From contig NC_051063.1 in NCBI RefSeq assembly GCF_004664715.2, positions 140,689,319 through 140,753,318 of the forward strand: DNA of 64,000 bases. Reading direction: 5' to 3'. The notes below the pieces were generated by a model. It searched no databases and had not been told where the DNA came from. It worked only from the letters and a program-made list of their open reading frames with translations. Positions within the stretch are counted from its first letter, which is position 1. The number at the start of each line of letters is the position of its first letter. Shown here piece by piece: positions 34,005 through 45,414 of the stretch. A program made the translations under genes and the position numbers. This DNA comes from Peromyscus leucopus. Its lineage: Eukaryota > Chordata > Mammalia > Rodentia > Cricetidae.

Positions 34005-35700
34005 GAATGTAGGGCTTTGCTAAGAGATATCCTGCAAGTGTATTTCACAATGATTAGATTGTAGGAGATGTTGGCAGGAGCAGTAGGAATCCTTCCTTTG
34101 TCTCATTGGTAAAGGACTTTGGAGACAAGCACAATGGGCCAGCAAGGGTAAGTGTTGAGAAAATGAAAGCATACTCTGAGTGACACTTGATTTTGTAAGT
34201 GAGGACTGCCCCGGGGAAGGTTAGAGACTATTAGCTGAGGGGTTTTTCTTATGGGGAGCTTCTTTTGTGTAAACCAGGCCTAGAAATGTCATTAAGGTTG
34301 AATCAGTCCAAATCATGCCCAGTTGATGGATGAAGTGAGTCATGGACAATGGGATTGATTTTTCCCTTAAAATTTCCCTTACTGGTTAAGTATCATAAAC
34401 AGGAGGTCATAAAGCAGCCACTGGGGGAAAATGTTTGTGGACTACCCATGCTACATGGTAGTTGTAGCTGGCAGTGGTTTTGAGGATCGGGGAGAGAATC
34501 CTAGGATATAATGACTCTTTCTTTCTGATTGGACAGGAGCAACTTGTGATTTCCTTATTCAGTGTAAAACAAGGAGGAGATAGTTTAATGAAGGAGTTGG
34601 CCATCACTCTGATACATGCCTCCTTGCCTAATATACTGCCATTCTCGATTTTTCTTCCCATTCACAGTCATAGGCACCTTTACTGGCTTTTCCCTGTGTG
34701 AACTTCGTTGGGTTCCTGAAGGTTCAATCCTTCAATGCTCCTGTAAGAAGGAATCCTCCAGGAGTTGTTCCCATGATGCGATTTACACACTAAGCCCACA
34801 GCGATTGGTCAGAAGTATCCCTCCATTTTATTATTACAGGGTCTTTTATACCAAGCATATCCATGGGATCCACATCTACAGATTTCACGAACCAAAGATG
34901 GGAACATGCACAGATGTTTTCTTCCTGCCATTAGTCTCTAAACAAAAAGTGTAACCATTATTTATATAGAACTGACATTGCATGTATTGTTAGTGATAAT
35001 CTAGACATGCTTTAAAGTGCATGAGAGGATGTATGCATATGTTATAAAGAAGTACAAAATGATTTTCATGAAGGGATTGCATATTTCTGTATTTTGGCAT
35101 AGGGGTACATGTCCCAGAATCAGTGCTCCAGACACTCTGTGGGAAGATTGTCCCTTAGCTCGGAGATGTGCATGTGTCCCAGCATGGAAATCACCTATCA
35201 CACCCAGTCCCCTTAAGGGTTGAAGTGCAGCCACTGATTGGGCCTTTGTTCCGTTCAGAGCTCTTTGCATTCAGTGCTGGGAACAGAAATGGCATTGCTA
35301 TTTTCTTTCAGTTCAAAACACTTTTCCAATTCCTTTTCATTTCCTTTCTCTTATGCTATAGCTTATATACAAGTGTGCAGCTTCATTTCCAAATATGCAG
35401 AGCCTTTCAAGTATGTTCTGCTATTGATTACTGATTAAATTCCATTGTGACAAAGTAATGGGCTTTGGAGGTCTTGAATCCTTTTATATAAATTGAGATT
35501 TGTTTCGTGGCCCAGAATATAGGAGGTCTTTGTGAAATCTCCATGGATACTTGGTAAGAACATAAAAATATGAGCCAGCCAGTCTTTGAGACAATTCTTT
35601 ATAAATTAGGTCAAATAGATGAGACCAGTTCACAAAATTGTTCATCTTCTATGTGTTTACTAATTTTCTGTCTGCTTGTCCTACCACTGAACGGTGATGA
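34005..35700. other. Unassigned sequence
   Basis: No gene or repeat recognised. Frames of up to 112 codons show no domain. Confidence 0.4.
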
Positions 35701-35703
35701 CGT

Positions 35704-35997
35704 GTGAGCAAGGGTGTGTGTGTGAGAGGGAGAGGGGGAGGGAAGGAGATGGGGCGAGGGTGGGGTGGGGGGGTGGGAGGAGGAAAGCATAGCACGAAAG
35801 GGGGAGATCAGGGGAGAGGTGGGGAGATCAGGGGAGAGCAGGGGAGAGGTGGGGAGAGCAGGGGAGAGATAGGCAGAGCAGAGGAGGGGAGAAGAGAGGG
35901 GGAAGGGAAGGAGACAGGAGAGAAGAGGGGAGGGGAGAGGAGGAGAAGGAAGGAGAAAGGGGAGGGGATAAGGGAAGGGGAGGGAAGAAAATCTGAA
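35704..35997 (+). repeat. Purine-rich G/A tract with short tandem units
   Basis: Nearly 290 bp of G/A, with many runs of three to seven G. The middle is built from repeated 'aggggagagcagggg' and 'aggtggggagatcagggg' units of about 15-30 bp. It has potential for G-quadruplex or triplex formation. The 98-codon Gly/Arg/Glu frame is a composition artefact. Confidence 0.92.
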
Positions 35998-36105
35998 TAG
36001 TTAGAGACTTTTTGGTGTCTTTTTTCTCTTAATTCTGTCAGTTTTCACTTCAATATTTTTATTCTCCATTAGGTACAGAAACATTTATAATCATCAAATC
36101 AACCT

Positions 36106-36106
36106 C

Positions 36107-36146
<40 letters not shown>
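36106..36146. repeat. (TAA)n microsatellite
   Basis: About 13 TAA units. Confidence 0.96.
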
Positions 36147-36147
<1 letters not shown>

Positions 36148-36149
36148 CC

Positions 36150-36783
36150 TGACAGGGTATTTGTTCTGAAATCTAGCTAGGTGTTTCTTTAGAGGTAGAA
36201 TCTATTTAGATCTTGTCTTATTCTAAACCAAATGTTATCATGTCTTATGAGCAATCAAAATCTTTAAGCCTCTTACGTTCAACACTATTATTGATATGGG
36301 TGATTGAATTGGTCAGCTGCTCTTCTCTCAGGGCTGAGTCTTTTCTCGTGGTAGGCAAGTTCTCTACCACTGAATGGTATGCTCAGTTCTTAAATCTGCT
36401 AGGCTGGTGTTTGTTTTCTGTGTTTTTGAATGCCTTTTTATTGTTCTGCTTTCTGTTGTGTTGATTTAATTTCGTGATGGCGTTGTGGCCCCTTCCACAG
36501 CAGGCTGTCTCCAGCCCTCGCTTTTGTTACTTGGGTGTCGTTTAGAGTTTATTGTAATACTTTTTTTATGCACCTGTGGTCTGATTTTCAGTAAACCTGC
36601 CCCTCTCCTTCACCCGTAGCAGAAGAAACTGTAACAGTACACTGATACTCCCCACCACTTAGCTGTAACTGTCTTTATAAAATGCACTTCTGTGTGTGTC
36701 AGCATCTGCCACAGGACACTGCTATTACCTTTAACAGCAGACTGCCCTTGAAAAGATGAATACTTTAATTTCAGTATATATGG
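36150..36783 (-). mobile_element. Possible further ancient L1, antisense
   Basis: 'acactattattgatatggg' and 'tgcacctgtggtctgatttt' look like old antisense L1. 'gtaggcaagttctctaccac' near 36352 looks like an antisense RSINE trace. Weak. Confidence 0.3.
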
Positions 36784-36785
36784 GG

Positions 36786-37158
36786 TGGTTAATGTTGATT
36801 GCCAGCTTCACAAAATCTATAATCACCCAGGAGACCAGCCTCTCTGAGCATGCCTGTGAGCGATTTCTTAGATTATTCCAACTGAGTTGGGAAAGCACAT
36901 CCTAACTGTGGGTGGCACTGTTGTGTGGTCTGGAGTCTTGGAATGGAAATAAAGGAAAATGTGGGCTTGGTGTGAGTATCCATTTCTCTTTGCTTCCTGA
37001 TGATGGATGGGGTGTGAGCAGCTGCCTCAGCCTCCTGCCTCCCTGACTTCTCCACCATGAAGGACTGGCCCTCCAACGGCCAGTCAGAATGCATTCTTCC
37101 TTCCCCAAGTTCTTCTGTCAGGGAATTTGTCTGAGCGACATGTAAAGTAACTAATACA
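36786..37158 (+). mobile_element. ORR1-like MaLR LTR
   Basis: 'tggttaatgttgattgccag', 'cacccaggagaccagcctct', 'tgagcatgcctgtgagcgat', 'gtgggtggcactgttgtgtg', 'tgagcagctgcctcagcctc', 'ccaccatgaaggactggccc' and 'gtaaagtaactaatac' give the sense LTR nearly end to end. Confidence 0.85.
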
Positions 37159-37159
37159 A

Positions 37160-39268
37160 TATTTATGCTGTTTGTGTTATTTGCTCGTCTCTGAGATTGA
37201 ATTTTCTTTCTTTTTAATATCTTCCTTTGCCCTGGGATACGCTTTAGTGTTTCCTAGAGTGTCCTTCTTCTGCCTTCTTCATATTTAATACCCCTTTTCT
37301 ATCCTATGCTGGTTGCACACTGATACCAGGGCTGTTAGGATTTCTGGCTTTCACCTTTTTCTTTCCACCTTTCAGTTTTGATGTTGTTGCTGGCCTGTTT
37401 TTCAGTCCACTAATCACCTGGCCTAATTGTCTAAACCTCCAACTTCATTTTCCACTACCAGGTGGGATATTTTTCTCACTTGTAATTTACAGATTCCCAT
37501 TCTCTGTTCATTTTCTCTTTTTTTATCCACCTTTAAAACATCTTCATCAAGTATCTGTGTCTCTTATGGGTCTTTTCAACTATGACCTTCTAAGGAATAC
37601 CTTCTCAGTGATCAGCTACCTAGTACTTCATTTTTACTCATGTTCACTGGCTCCACAACACTGTAGATACACAGTTTGGTAGGTGTGGATAACACATCTT
37701 CCTCTCAGTGCTGAATGTCCCCTGGGAAAAAGACAGACCCAGTGGGTCACTGTCATCTGATTAGTGTTTGATCCTAGTGCTTGGGTTTGACACATTCAAG
37801 TTTGGTGCTTCTTTTCAACCTACTAAAGTGTGGCCATTTTAATGAGTTTGTAGACTTTGTTCCATGTGCCTGGCCTTTTGGTGCATCAACTGAACATCTT
37901 CATGCACTCTATTCTTGTCTTCCTACCAATGCAGCTGCAGAAATTTTTGCTGCACCGAAGGCCTACCGGATGCTGCAGCTCACTCATCTTTGGATCCACT
38001 TTACCATGTTTCACTTAAAAAACATCAGTCAATAAATGAGGTGAATTAATTCAGGCTTTATATGGGACATTGCCTTTTAGATCACAGACGGTATGAAAGC
38101 TTGAAAATCCAACTTCTGCCTTTACTCCCACAAGGCAATCACTTCCTGTGTGTGGTCTCTATCTCCCTCCATGGTTAACTGAGAAAAGTTAAGATCAATA
38201 TGATCTCTCTTGTCTGTGTCACTCTCCCCAGGAATCTCATCAGTCCATCTCTGCTCATTTATTGTTTATGGTTCCCAAGTGTTATTTATCCACAGCAGAC
38301 AGTGGGAGGTTTATCTCTGTTTAATCTGATACATCTGCTCACAACCCAAAATCCTAATGTTCCTTACATATCACCAGACAGTTTGAAGTATCCCATCCTG
38401 GAAGTTGTTTCTTTGAAATGGTACTTCATTAAATTTGCCTTAAAGATTCACATTTTTAATAAACAATAATTATTTTAGCAACAACCATATTAAGAAATAT
38501 GAAAAACCATCTTTTCTTAAATCCCCAAACTGTATTTCATTTTAATAGGTACTTCCTGTACTCGTTGACTTCAGTCACACATATTTCTAGATAGAACCCC
38601 AAAATTTCAAAAAGTGAATAGTGATGCTCAAAATAGTGTCATGTAGTCTGATGAAAAAGAAGGCATTGGAGTCAAACTGGACTGATGGTGTGATTATTTG
38701 CATATTAGATAACTTCCTAGCTGTAGCTTCCCCATTTGGAATGTGGAAGTAAGTAATTGCTTTTTCTGAGTGGTTGCTATGCAACCTGAGCTAGGCTAGT
38801 CATGATACATTGTCTTTGGGAGGAAAACTGAAAAGAAATGTAAATATATTTCAGTAGTATTGTAACTTAATGAGCTACAATGCATAGACCCCGTGAGTCA
38901 GTCTGTAGCCATTTAAAACTAGTAACGATGTCACATGACTCTGAGGGTTTATTTTGAGATCTTAAGTGTGAAAAGAAAGATGAAGATATCTGGATATAAA
39001 CAAAAATCTGTGAGTTTGCAGATGTATGTGCATAATTTATACATATATATTACATCAAGGAAAATTCTGGAAGGTGTGATCTTATGCTAACATGACTTTC
39101 CTAAAACAAGGGCAGGTAAGAACTGCAGGTGATTTAGGCTGGTGCAGGGGCAGGAAGAGAAAGAGGCAAGGAAAGAAAAGGTGCCTCAGTGAACAACAGT
39201 AAGAAATGCCTGTCTGCAGTGACCACTGCTCTGTGTTTTTAAGATTTTTCTTTATATTGATTATGAGT
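37160..39268. other. Unassigned sequence, partly old L1-like
   Basis: T-rich text up to about 37500 may continue the antisense L1. The rest shows no gene or repeat I can name. Confidence 0.35.
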
Positions 39269-39279
39269 ATAAATGGATG

Positions 39280-39465
39280 GGTTTTTTTTTTTTTTTTTTG
39301 GTTTTTTTTTTTTGGTTTTTTTCGAGACAGGGTTTCTCTGCATAGCTTTGCGCCTTTCCTGGAGCTCACTTGGTAGCCCACGCTGGCCTCGAACTCACAG
39401 AGATCTGCCTGGCTCTGCCTCCCGAGTGCTGGGATTAAAGGCGTGCGCCACCACTGCCCGGCCCA
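39280..39465 (-). mobile_element. B1 SINE with target duplication
   Basis: Poly(T) head, 'gagacagggtttctctgca', the cricetid-type 'tttgcgcctttcc', 'gctggcctcgaactcacag' and 'ggattaaaggcgtgcgcca'. The duplication AAATGGATG is at 39271-39279 and 39466-39474. Confidence 0.95.
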
Positions 39466-39474
39466 AAATGGATG

Positions 39475-41108
39475 TTTTTGGTGTTGACTCTTTAAACTTA
39501 TATTATGAGCTTATTATGATTTATATAAGTAGATAACAAAACTTCTGAGTTAGAAAAGGCTGTTAGGGATGAGCAGATAGATTTTTAACTCAAACATTGG
39601 CACTTTGCAAGAACTAATGACCTGCCACAAAGCAAGTCTTGCTGCCTAGACCGAGCTGCATGTCTGCACTCTGCTGCTTGGCTCTAAATCCCTTATATGA
39701 ATTTGACTGAGAGGAAAATAGACATTTGGACAGCTGTGTCTTTACAGTATATCCCCTTTCTATTGTTTGCTCTTTGAATCCAATGAGTGGCTGGCAAAGG
39801 CTTTGCAGAGAGTGAATGGTTGCATCAGGGCATGGGCATACATGTATCTTAATTCCTAAACCACACATCTATGGAATTCTTTCTTGCCCATTTTTCATCA
39901 CCCTGCCCCTGTAATGTTCTATGTTTCAGATAATCATCTGGGTTAACAGTAATGGATTCCTTCACAAAAGGACAAACCTGTCACTGAAATTTGCAGTTCC
40001 AAGATTGTCTTTCAGCCAATTTTAGACAGAGAATCAGCTGAGACAAAAGAATTATGCTCATGTCCTAAATGTTCCAAGCCCATCCCAAGGGTCTGGTCTG
40101 TCAGTCTGGGGAACATGGGTACAATTAAAGTGCCATCTGGGCATGTAACATGTAAGTGGGGGCGCTCAGTGCCCACAGCCACCCTGAAGACCATGTGTAG
40201 ATCTCTTGGAATAGACTGCATGGATATCTACCACAGTAAACAGAAGAGGTGGGGACAAAGAACTTGCCTGGTTATAGAGATGACTGTAGCAAGAGCTAAG
40301 TGGTTGTTTTTCCTATTCTATTCTTGTGACTTTTGTCTTAAGACAGGAGCAGAAGAGGGAAAAGCTCTGGATGGGATTTTCACCTTGCATATGATGAACT
40401 TAATACTAAATTAGCTTCAGAGCATCGCCCAAATTGAGAGAAATTTGGGGGTATGACAAAAGAAGTAATTCAGGTTACCATAGTAGCTGTGAGGAACATT
40501 CCTTTCACTAATGCTGGTACATCTTGCTCCCTAATTTCTGTGCTAGAAGTGAAACTCCTGTCTTCTTACCACCCCACTGCTCATAATTTTAGTTCTGTTT
40601 CTTATAGAAATTAGAAAGAACTCAATGAATTCCCTTCCTGAACATCCATTCTTTGCATCTAGGATATATATAAATATGTTTAAGAGTGCATAAAGGAGCT
40701 CACTAGACAATGTCACATGGCATGTGCTGTGGTCCTTAAGCATGATAATATTCTAGATGTGAGGGAGCCTGTTGCTCTGCTGCATGATGCAGCCTATTGC
40801 ACATTATGTCGGTGGTGTTTGTGATAAGACACATCTGGACTGGAATGACATAACCTCGGGCAGAAGAGTAAATGCATGTATAACAAATTTGGCCATTGGC
40901 ACGATGGGCTTACTTAAGGCAGACCTCAGCGAACATTTCTTAAAAATCCTTTTAACTTCCAAAGAATTTGGTGTGGAGGATAATGATGAACCAAACAATA
41001 TCTTTTCCTTAAGTGAAGTCCTGTGATCAGTCTGGAAATGATGATTAAAAACTAAATGGAATAATAAAAACATTGAGACTTGGTTGGGAAAATATATAGC
41101 CTCACTCT
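39475..41108. other. Unassigned sequence
   Basis: No gene or repeat recognised. An 84-codon frame at 40772-41026 has no match I know; antisense frames overlap it. Confidence 0.4.
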
Positions 41109-41128
41109 ATTTAAAGGCTAGATTTTTT

Positions 41129-41310
41129 TTTTTGGGGGGGGCGGTTCGAGACAGGGTTTCTCTGTGTAGCTTTGCGCCTTTCCTGGGACTCACTTGGTAG
41201 TCCAGGCTGGCCTCGAACTCATAGAGATCCGCCTGCCTCTGCCTCCCGAGTGCTGGGATTAAAGGCGTGTGCCACCACCACCCAGCTTTTTATTTTTATT
41301 TTTATTTTTT
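41129..41310 (-). mobile_element. B1 SINE with 18-bp target duplication
   Basis: 'cgagacagggtttctctgtg', 'agctttgcgcctttcctggg', 'ccaggctggcctcgaactc' and 'ggattaaaggcgtgtgccac'. The 18-bp duplication TTAAAGGCTAGATTTTTT is at 41111-41128 and 41311-41328. Low divergence suggests a fairly young insertion. Confidence 0.97.
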
Positions 41311-41329
41311 TTAAAGGCTAGATTTTTTA

Positions 41330-42755
41330 AAAGATGCGAAGGACTTTGCTAGAGATACTTTACATGGCAGATAGTTAAAGATAACAAGTGCACTGCAAAC
41401 ATTCATGTAGACAAAAGGCAGACTTTTTGTAAAACTGTGGTAAAAAATTATCGTCATGGAAAAAAGCCTATGTCACCTCTTTCCTGCATTGGGAGCAGCA
41501 GATTGAAGCTGTTCTGTGTATTGTCACCTGTCAAGTGCCTCATCAGAGCAGAATGAGCGGGTATCTTTCAGAGGGGCACTAATAGTAACAAAAATACAAT
41601 CCAGAAGGGAGCACAGAATTATACATCTATTTTTCCCACTGTCCTCTTTTCAAATTATTGTTAGAAGTTCACCAAGACTGAATGGCTGGTTTTGTCTGAA
41701 GCATGCAGTCACCTGTCCTGTGCACAGCAATGAGGTGTGACAGACTTAAACCCAACCAATAAAATTGGGGCTGAGACTATGCTAGTGAGAATTAGCAGTG
41801 AGGTTGAAAGGAAATAATACATCATGTCTTAAATTAACCTGAATGATTCAGTTCAGTACTCAAAATGCATGGTTTTGAAATGCCACACTGAAGCCACAGT
41901 CTATGAGGTCTGTAGGTTGTATGAATACCCAGAGAAAGCTTCTGCCAACCACTGTGGCCATAAGGATATATAACCCACTAATCTAATTTGCACAGCTGTA
42001 ATTTAACACAAGCCCCCAAATGTGACAATGATTCCTACTTCACAGTATGGTGCATTTTGTGAACAAATGAGAAAATTGTGGTTACCTGTAACCCACAGGC
42101 AGGACACAGAGATGGGTTATCATTTTGTAACATTTCTTTTCTCGTATAATTGCTTAAGGACTGTGCTCAGCTTGTGTATCAAATTCAATCCGGAAGAATA
42201 CATTGGCAGCTTGTTATCGCCCGACAAACCCCACTGTAAAAACTACCGCTCAATTCTTGCCAGCCCCTGCCTGCTCACTGTGTTTCTCCACTCCATCTTC
42301 TCAACTTCATCAGAAATGATATGTTATAAACAGACATATTTATCTTCCAGATAATCCCAAATGGTGGGAAGAAAGAGCTTGACACCAATTTGAAGCTTTT
42401 CTCTCTCTCTTTTTCCTAATCATTTATTGGAGAAGAAAAATAACCCCTAGAAAAATGGATTTTTTTTAAACCATATGTTCAAGAAATCCTTGGTGCATTT
42501 CTCTTATTCTCTGTCCAAGTGCAAGCATGCCTCTATCAAGATTAATATTAAACTCAGCCTCGGGCTGAGCTCTAGCTTTGAGTGATGACAAATTCCTGAG
42601 CATTTCTCCACAGATCTGTTCTTGTTTTGGTTATGTTTGCCCTCTAAGCAGACACCCTGAAAAAACACACCTGCCAGTGACTATAAGTCAAACCTTTTTG
42701 ACATCTGATTGACACCTGCTACCACTTGGCTTCTCTGTGGGATGAAAGTCTGGAG
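41330..42755. other. Unassigned sequence
   Basis: No gene or repeat recognised. A 110-codon frame (42022-42354) has no recognised domain. Confidence 0.4.
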
Positions 42756-42756
42756 G

Positions 42757-42890
42757 ACTGAAACAGGGTCTCATCTATCTAGGCTGGTCTTGAACTTGCT
42801 AGGTAGCCAAGAATAGCACTAAATTCCCGGTCCTCTTGCCTCGATCTCCGAATGCTGGAATTACAAGACGGAAGTGTCCCATCCAGCTCT
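42757..42890 (-). mobile_element. B4/B1-like SINE, old
   Basis: 'gaaacagggtctcatctatc', 'taggctggtcttgaacttgc', 'ggtcctcttgcctcgatctc' and 'aatgctggaattacaagac' follow an antisense B4/proto-B1 unit. Confidence 0.65.
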
Positions 42891-42894
42891 ACTT

Positions 42895-43185
42895 GACATC
42901 TTGGCGTGTTATTTAATCTTTCACACTATTAAAGGTTCTTCTCTGGGAGGAATGTGCTTTCTGTAAAATATAGATTGTTCATAATTAAAATCCAGTTTAA
43001 ATAATCTTGAGAAGATAACAATGAAGAAATGAAAAAAAATGAGGGCGAGTTGTGCCCCAATTCTAGATTTCATCTATAAAATAATGATAGTTTGCTTTAT
43101 GTAAAGCAGAGCACAGTGCCTTTATGTCCCCTCTCATCTTACTTAAGATTTGACAGGGCTCTTTGTGGATCAGGGTATTTGATGA
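42895..43185. other. Unassigned sequence
   Basis: Nothing recognised. Confidence 0.45.
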
Positions 43186-43194
43186 TCAATAACC

Positions 43195-43393
43195 CAGTGG
43201 TTTTCAGCCTTCCTAATGCTGTGACCCTTTAAAACAGTTCATGTTGTGGAGACCCTAACCATAGGGTTACTTCGTTGCTACTTCCTAACTGTAATTTTGC
43301 TTCTGCTATGAATTATAATGCATATATCTGATATGGAGGATATCTGGGATATTACTCCCAAAGGGGTCACGACTCACAGGTTGAGAATAGCTG
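43195..43393 (+). mobile_element. URR1-like hAT element, near complete
   Basis: 199 bp from 'cagtggttttcagccttcct' to 'caggttgagaatagctg', with the inverted terminal repeats intact apart from a few changes. The internal 'tgctacttcctaactgtaat' and 'ccaaaggggtcacgactc' blocks are present. The flanks share CAATA (43187-43191, 43394-43398), the remains of an 8-bp duplication. Non-coding passenger element. Confidence 0.9.
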
Positions 43394-43399
43394 CAATAG

Positions 43400-43923
43400 A
43401 ACCTTCTTCCCACACAGCCCTAACATTCCAGAACAGCAGGGTCGGGCCTTGAGCCTGGCATTTTCTTTATTAACAGGTTACACTTGTGTGAACTTTCCTT
43501 CGCCAGAGACAAGTTGTCTTCCCTTTGGAAGCTCACCTGTCCATTCATACAGCTTTGTCACCACAGTGAACAAAGGCATTGTCTGGCATCCTAACTAGGT
43601 GGAAGATCATTCTGACTGGTCAGTAATTTAAGTCGTTTTAGTTATTTAGGTCAACTTGTATAGTACATGGAAAAGCAAAGGTGAAAACAGAATTTCCCCA
43701 GTGAAATTCTGATCATGATCCTTAAGTGGCATAGAACCGTTGTGGGTATTTTCCCTGATGCCTGTCTAAACATGCTACTCATGAGCACAAAACACTGAAA
43801 TAAAAGGAAGCCCACTCCAACACCAATTGGTTTGATTTCAGGTACAAAAATTTCATCCCCCTCTTTGGATTGTGTCTTCCTTTTGAGAGATTATTTGCAT
43901 TGAGACTGTGGGTCCTGGTTTTT
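43400..43923. other. Unassigned sequence
   Basis: No gene or repeat recognised. Confidence 0.45.
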
Positions 43924-43924
43924 G

Positions 43925-44035
43925 TTGTTTGTTGTTTGTTCATTTGTTTTGTTTTTTGAGACAGGGTTTCTCTGTGTATCCCTGGATGTCCTGGAACTCA
44001 CTCTGTAGACCAGGCTGGCCTTGAACTCACAACCA
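43925..44035 (-). mobile_element. B1 SINE, truncated
   Basis: 'gagacagggtttctctgtg', 'tccctggatgtcctggaac' and 'agaccaggctggccttgaac', then the B1 head is missing. Confidence 0.85.
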
Positions 44036-44064
44036 CCACAAGGTGGCTTTTTTTTAAAAAAAAA

Positions 44065-44200
44065 ATTTTTTAAATATTTTTATTGATTCTTTGGGAATTT
44101 TCACATCATGGACCCTGATGTCCATCCATGTCTGTGCCCCGCAACCTTGTGATCTCCCCCCAAAAGTAAAAATGAAAATGAAAGAAAAGCCCCAATTGTG
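44065..44200 (-). mobile_element. L1 (Lx-type) 3' end, antisense
   Basis: 'tttttattgattctttggga' then 'attttcacatcatgg' repeats the opening of the larger block at 45415. In antisense it reads as an AATAAA-type L1 3' terminus. Confidence 0.5.
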
Positions 44201-44204
44201 TTAT

Positions 44205-45410
44205 CTATATACCTCTGAGTCCTGTTTTACACTTGAACACGGCAGTGCGAGGGGCTGGCCGGAGACAGCAGTGGCAGCTGGTTCTCTGTGCTTTTCCTTC
44301 ACTCTTTCTGTCTGATTTTGTTTCCTTTCCACTGTTGATGGACAGTCAATAACTACGCACATTATAAGATATGCATCAGTGGACACGGGTGACGTTTGGA
44401 TTCAGAGACAAGTTATATGATCTAGTGAGAGTAAATGAAAAGCTCATCTACACTCACATGTTTATTGCTGCTCTGCGCTGAGGACATTCAAAAGCCTCTT
44501 TCCCGCCATTTCAAAACATGCAAGGCAGAATTGTCACACCACTTGCTCATCTGGAAAAGAAGAGTCGCTGCCTGCCCCCCACCCCAGCTCTATTTCTTCT
44601 CCTTTTGCTCACTGTACTCCGCTCTCTCAAATGTGTTTGAAAGTACATTCACTTTTGTTGCATTCTAACTACTTCACAAAGAGAGGGTTTGCCTTACAGC
44701 TTGTAATGCCATAAAAAAAAAATTACTGAGAATGCCATAGTGTGGTAAGCCTAGAAAGTGTGGAAACTCTGTGATCTATGGTTTTGCTATGTTTTACATG
44801 CATTTACTTCTACAAAATCCAACAGTGACAGCCCCAGTCCCCGAGACTCTGCCTTTAATTGTCTTCCCTGTGCCGTGTACCTGTGAACACGTGTGACCTT
44901 CTCAGCACCACCTCACAGCAAGGGCCAGGGTCAAACGAGGTCAGTTCTTGTACTTCTCATTCAAAATTATTGGGGCTCTCCTTTGGGCCTTATCTTTTAA
45001 ATATATTTTTAAATGAGTGTTTCAAGTAGTACAAATATATTGGTAGTTTTCCTTAGAGTTTCTCCCAATTGACATATCGATTCAAAATTAACTGACACCT
45101 TCACACATACATGGCTTTCAACCTAAGAACTTGTTTATTGTCTTTTATATTAATTAGTAAAGATTTTTGCTCCTCTATGAATCTAGTGTATATATATGTA
45201 TATATATGAGCAATTTCTAATGTGTTTGATGATTGTCACTAGTCTTGGAGGTGATCTGTACATTGTATCTAACTTGAAAAGGAATGGCTCTACACCACGT
45301 TATTAAGTATAAAGATTTTTATAAAATTGAGTTAGATAGCTTTTATATGTATATGTATAAGTATATGTGTGAGTATATGTATATGCATATAAAAGTGCTT
45401 TTTTATAACA
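44205..45410. other. Unassigned sequence
   Basis: No gene or repeat named. TATG-rich stretches lie at 45185-45210 and 45340-45390. Confidence 0.4.
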
Positions 45411-45414
45411 TCAT

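Noticed and set aside
35704..36000. 98-codon Gly/Arg/Glu-rich frame resembling an RGG protein
   Set aside because: Composition artefact of the purine tract; no flanking coding signal.
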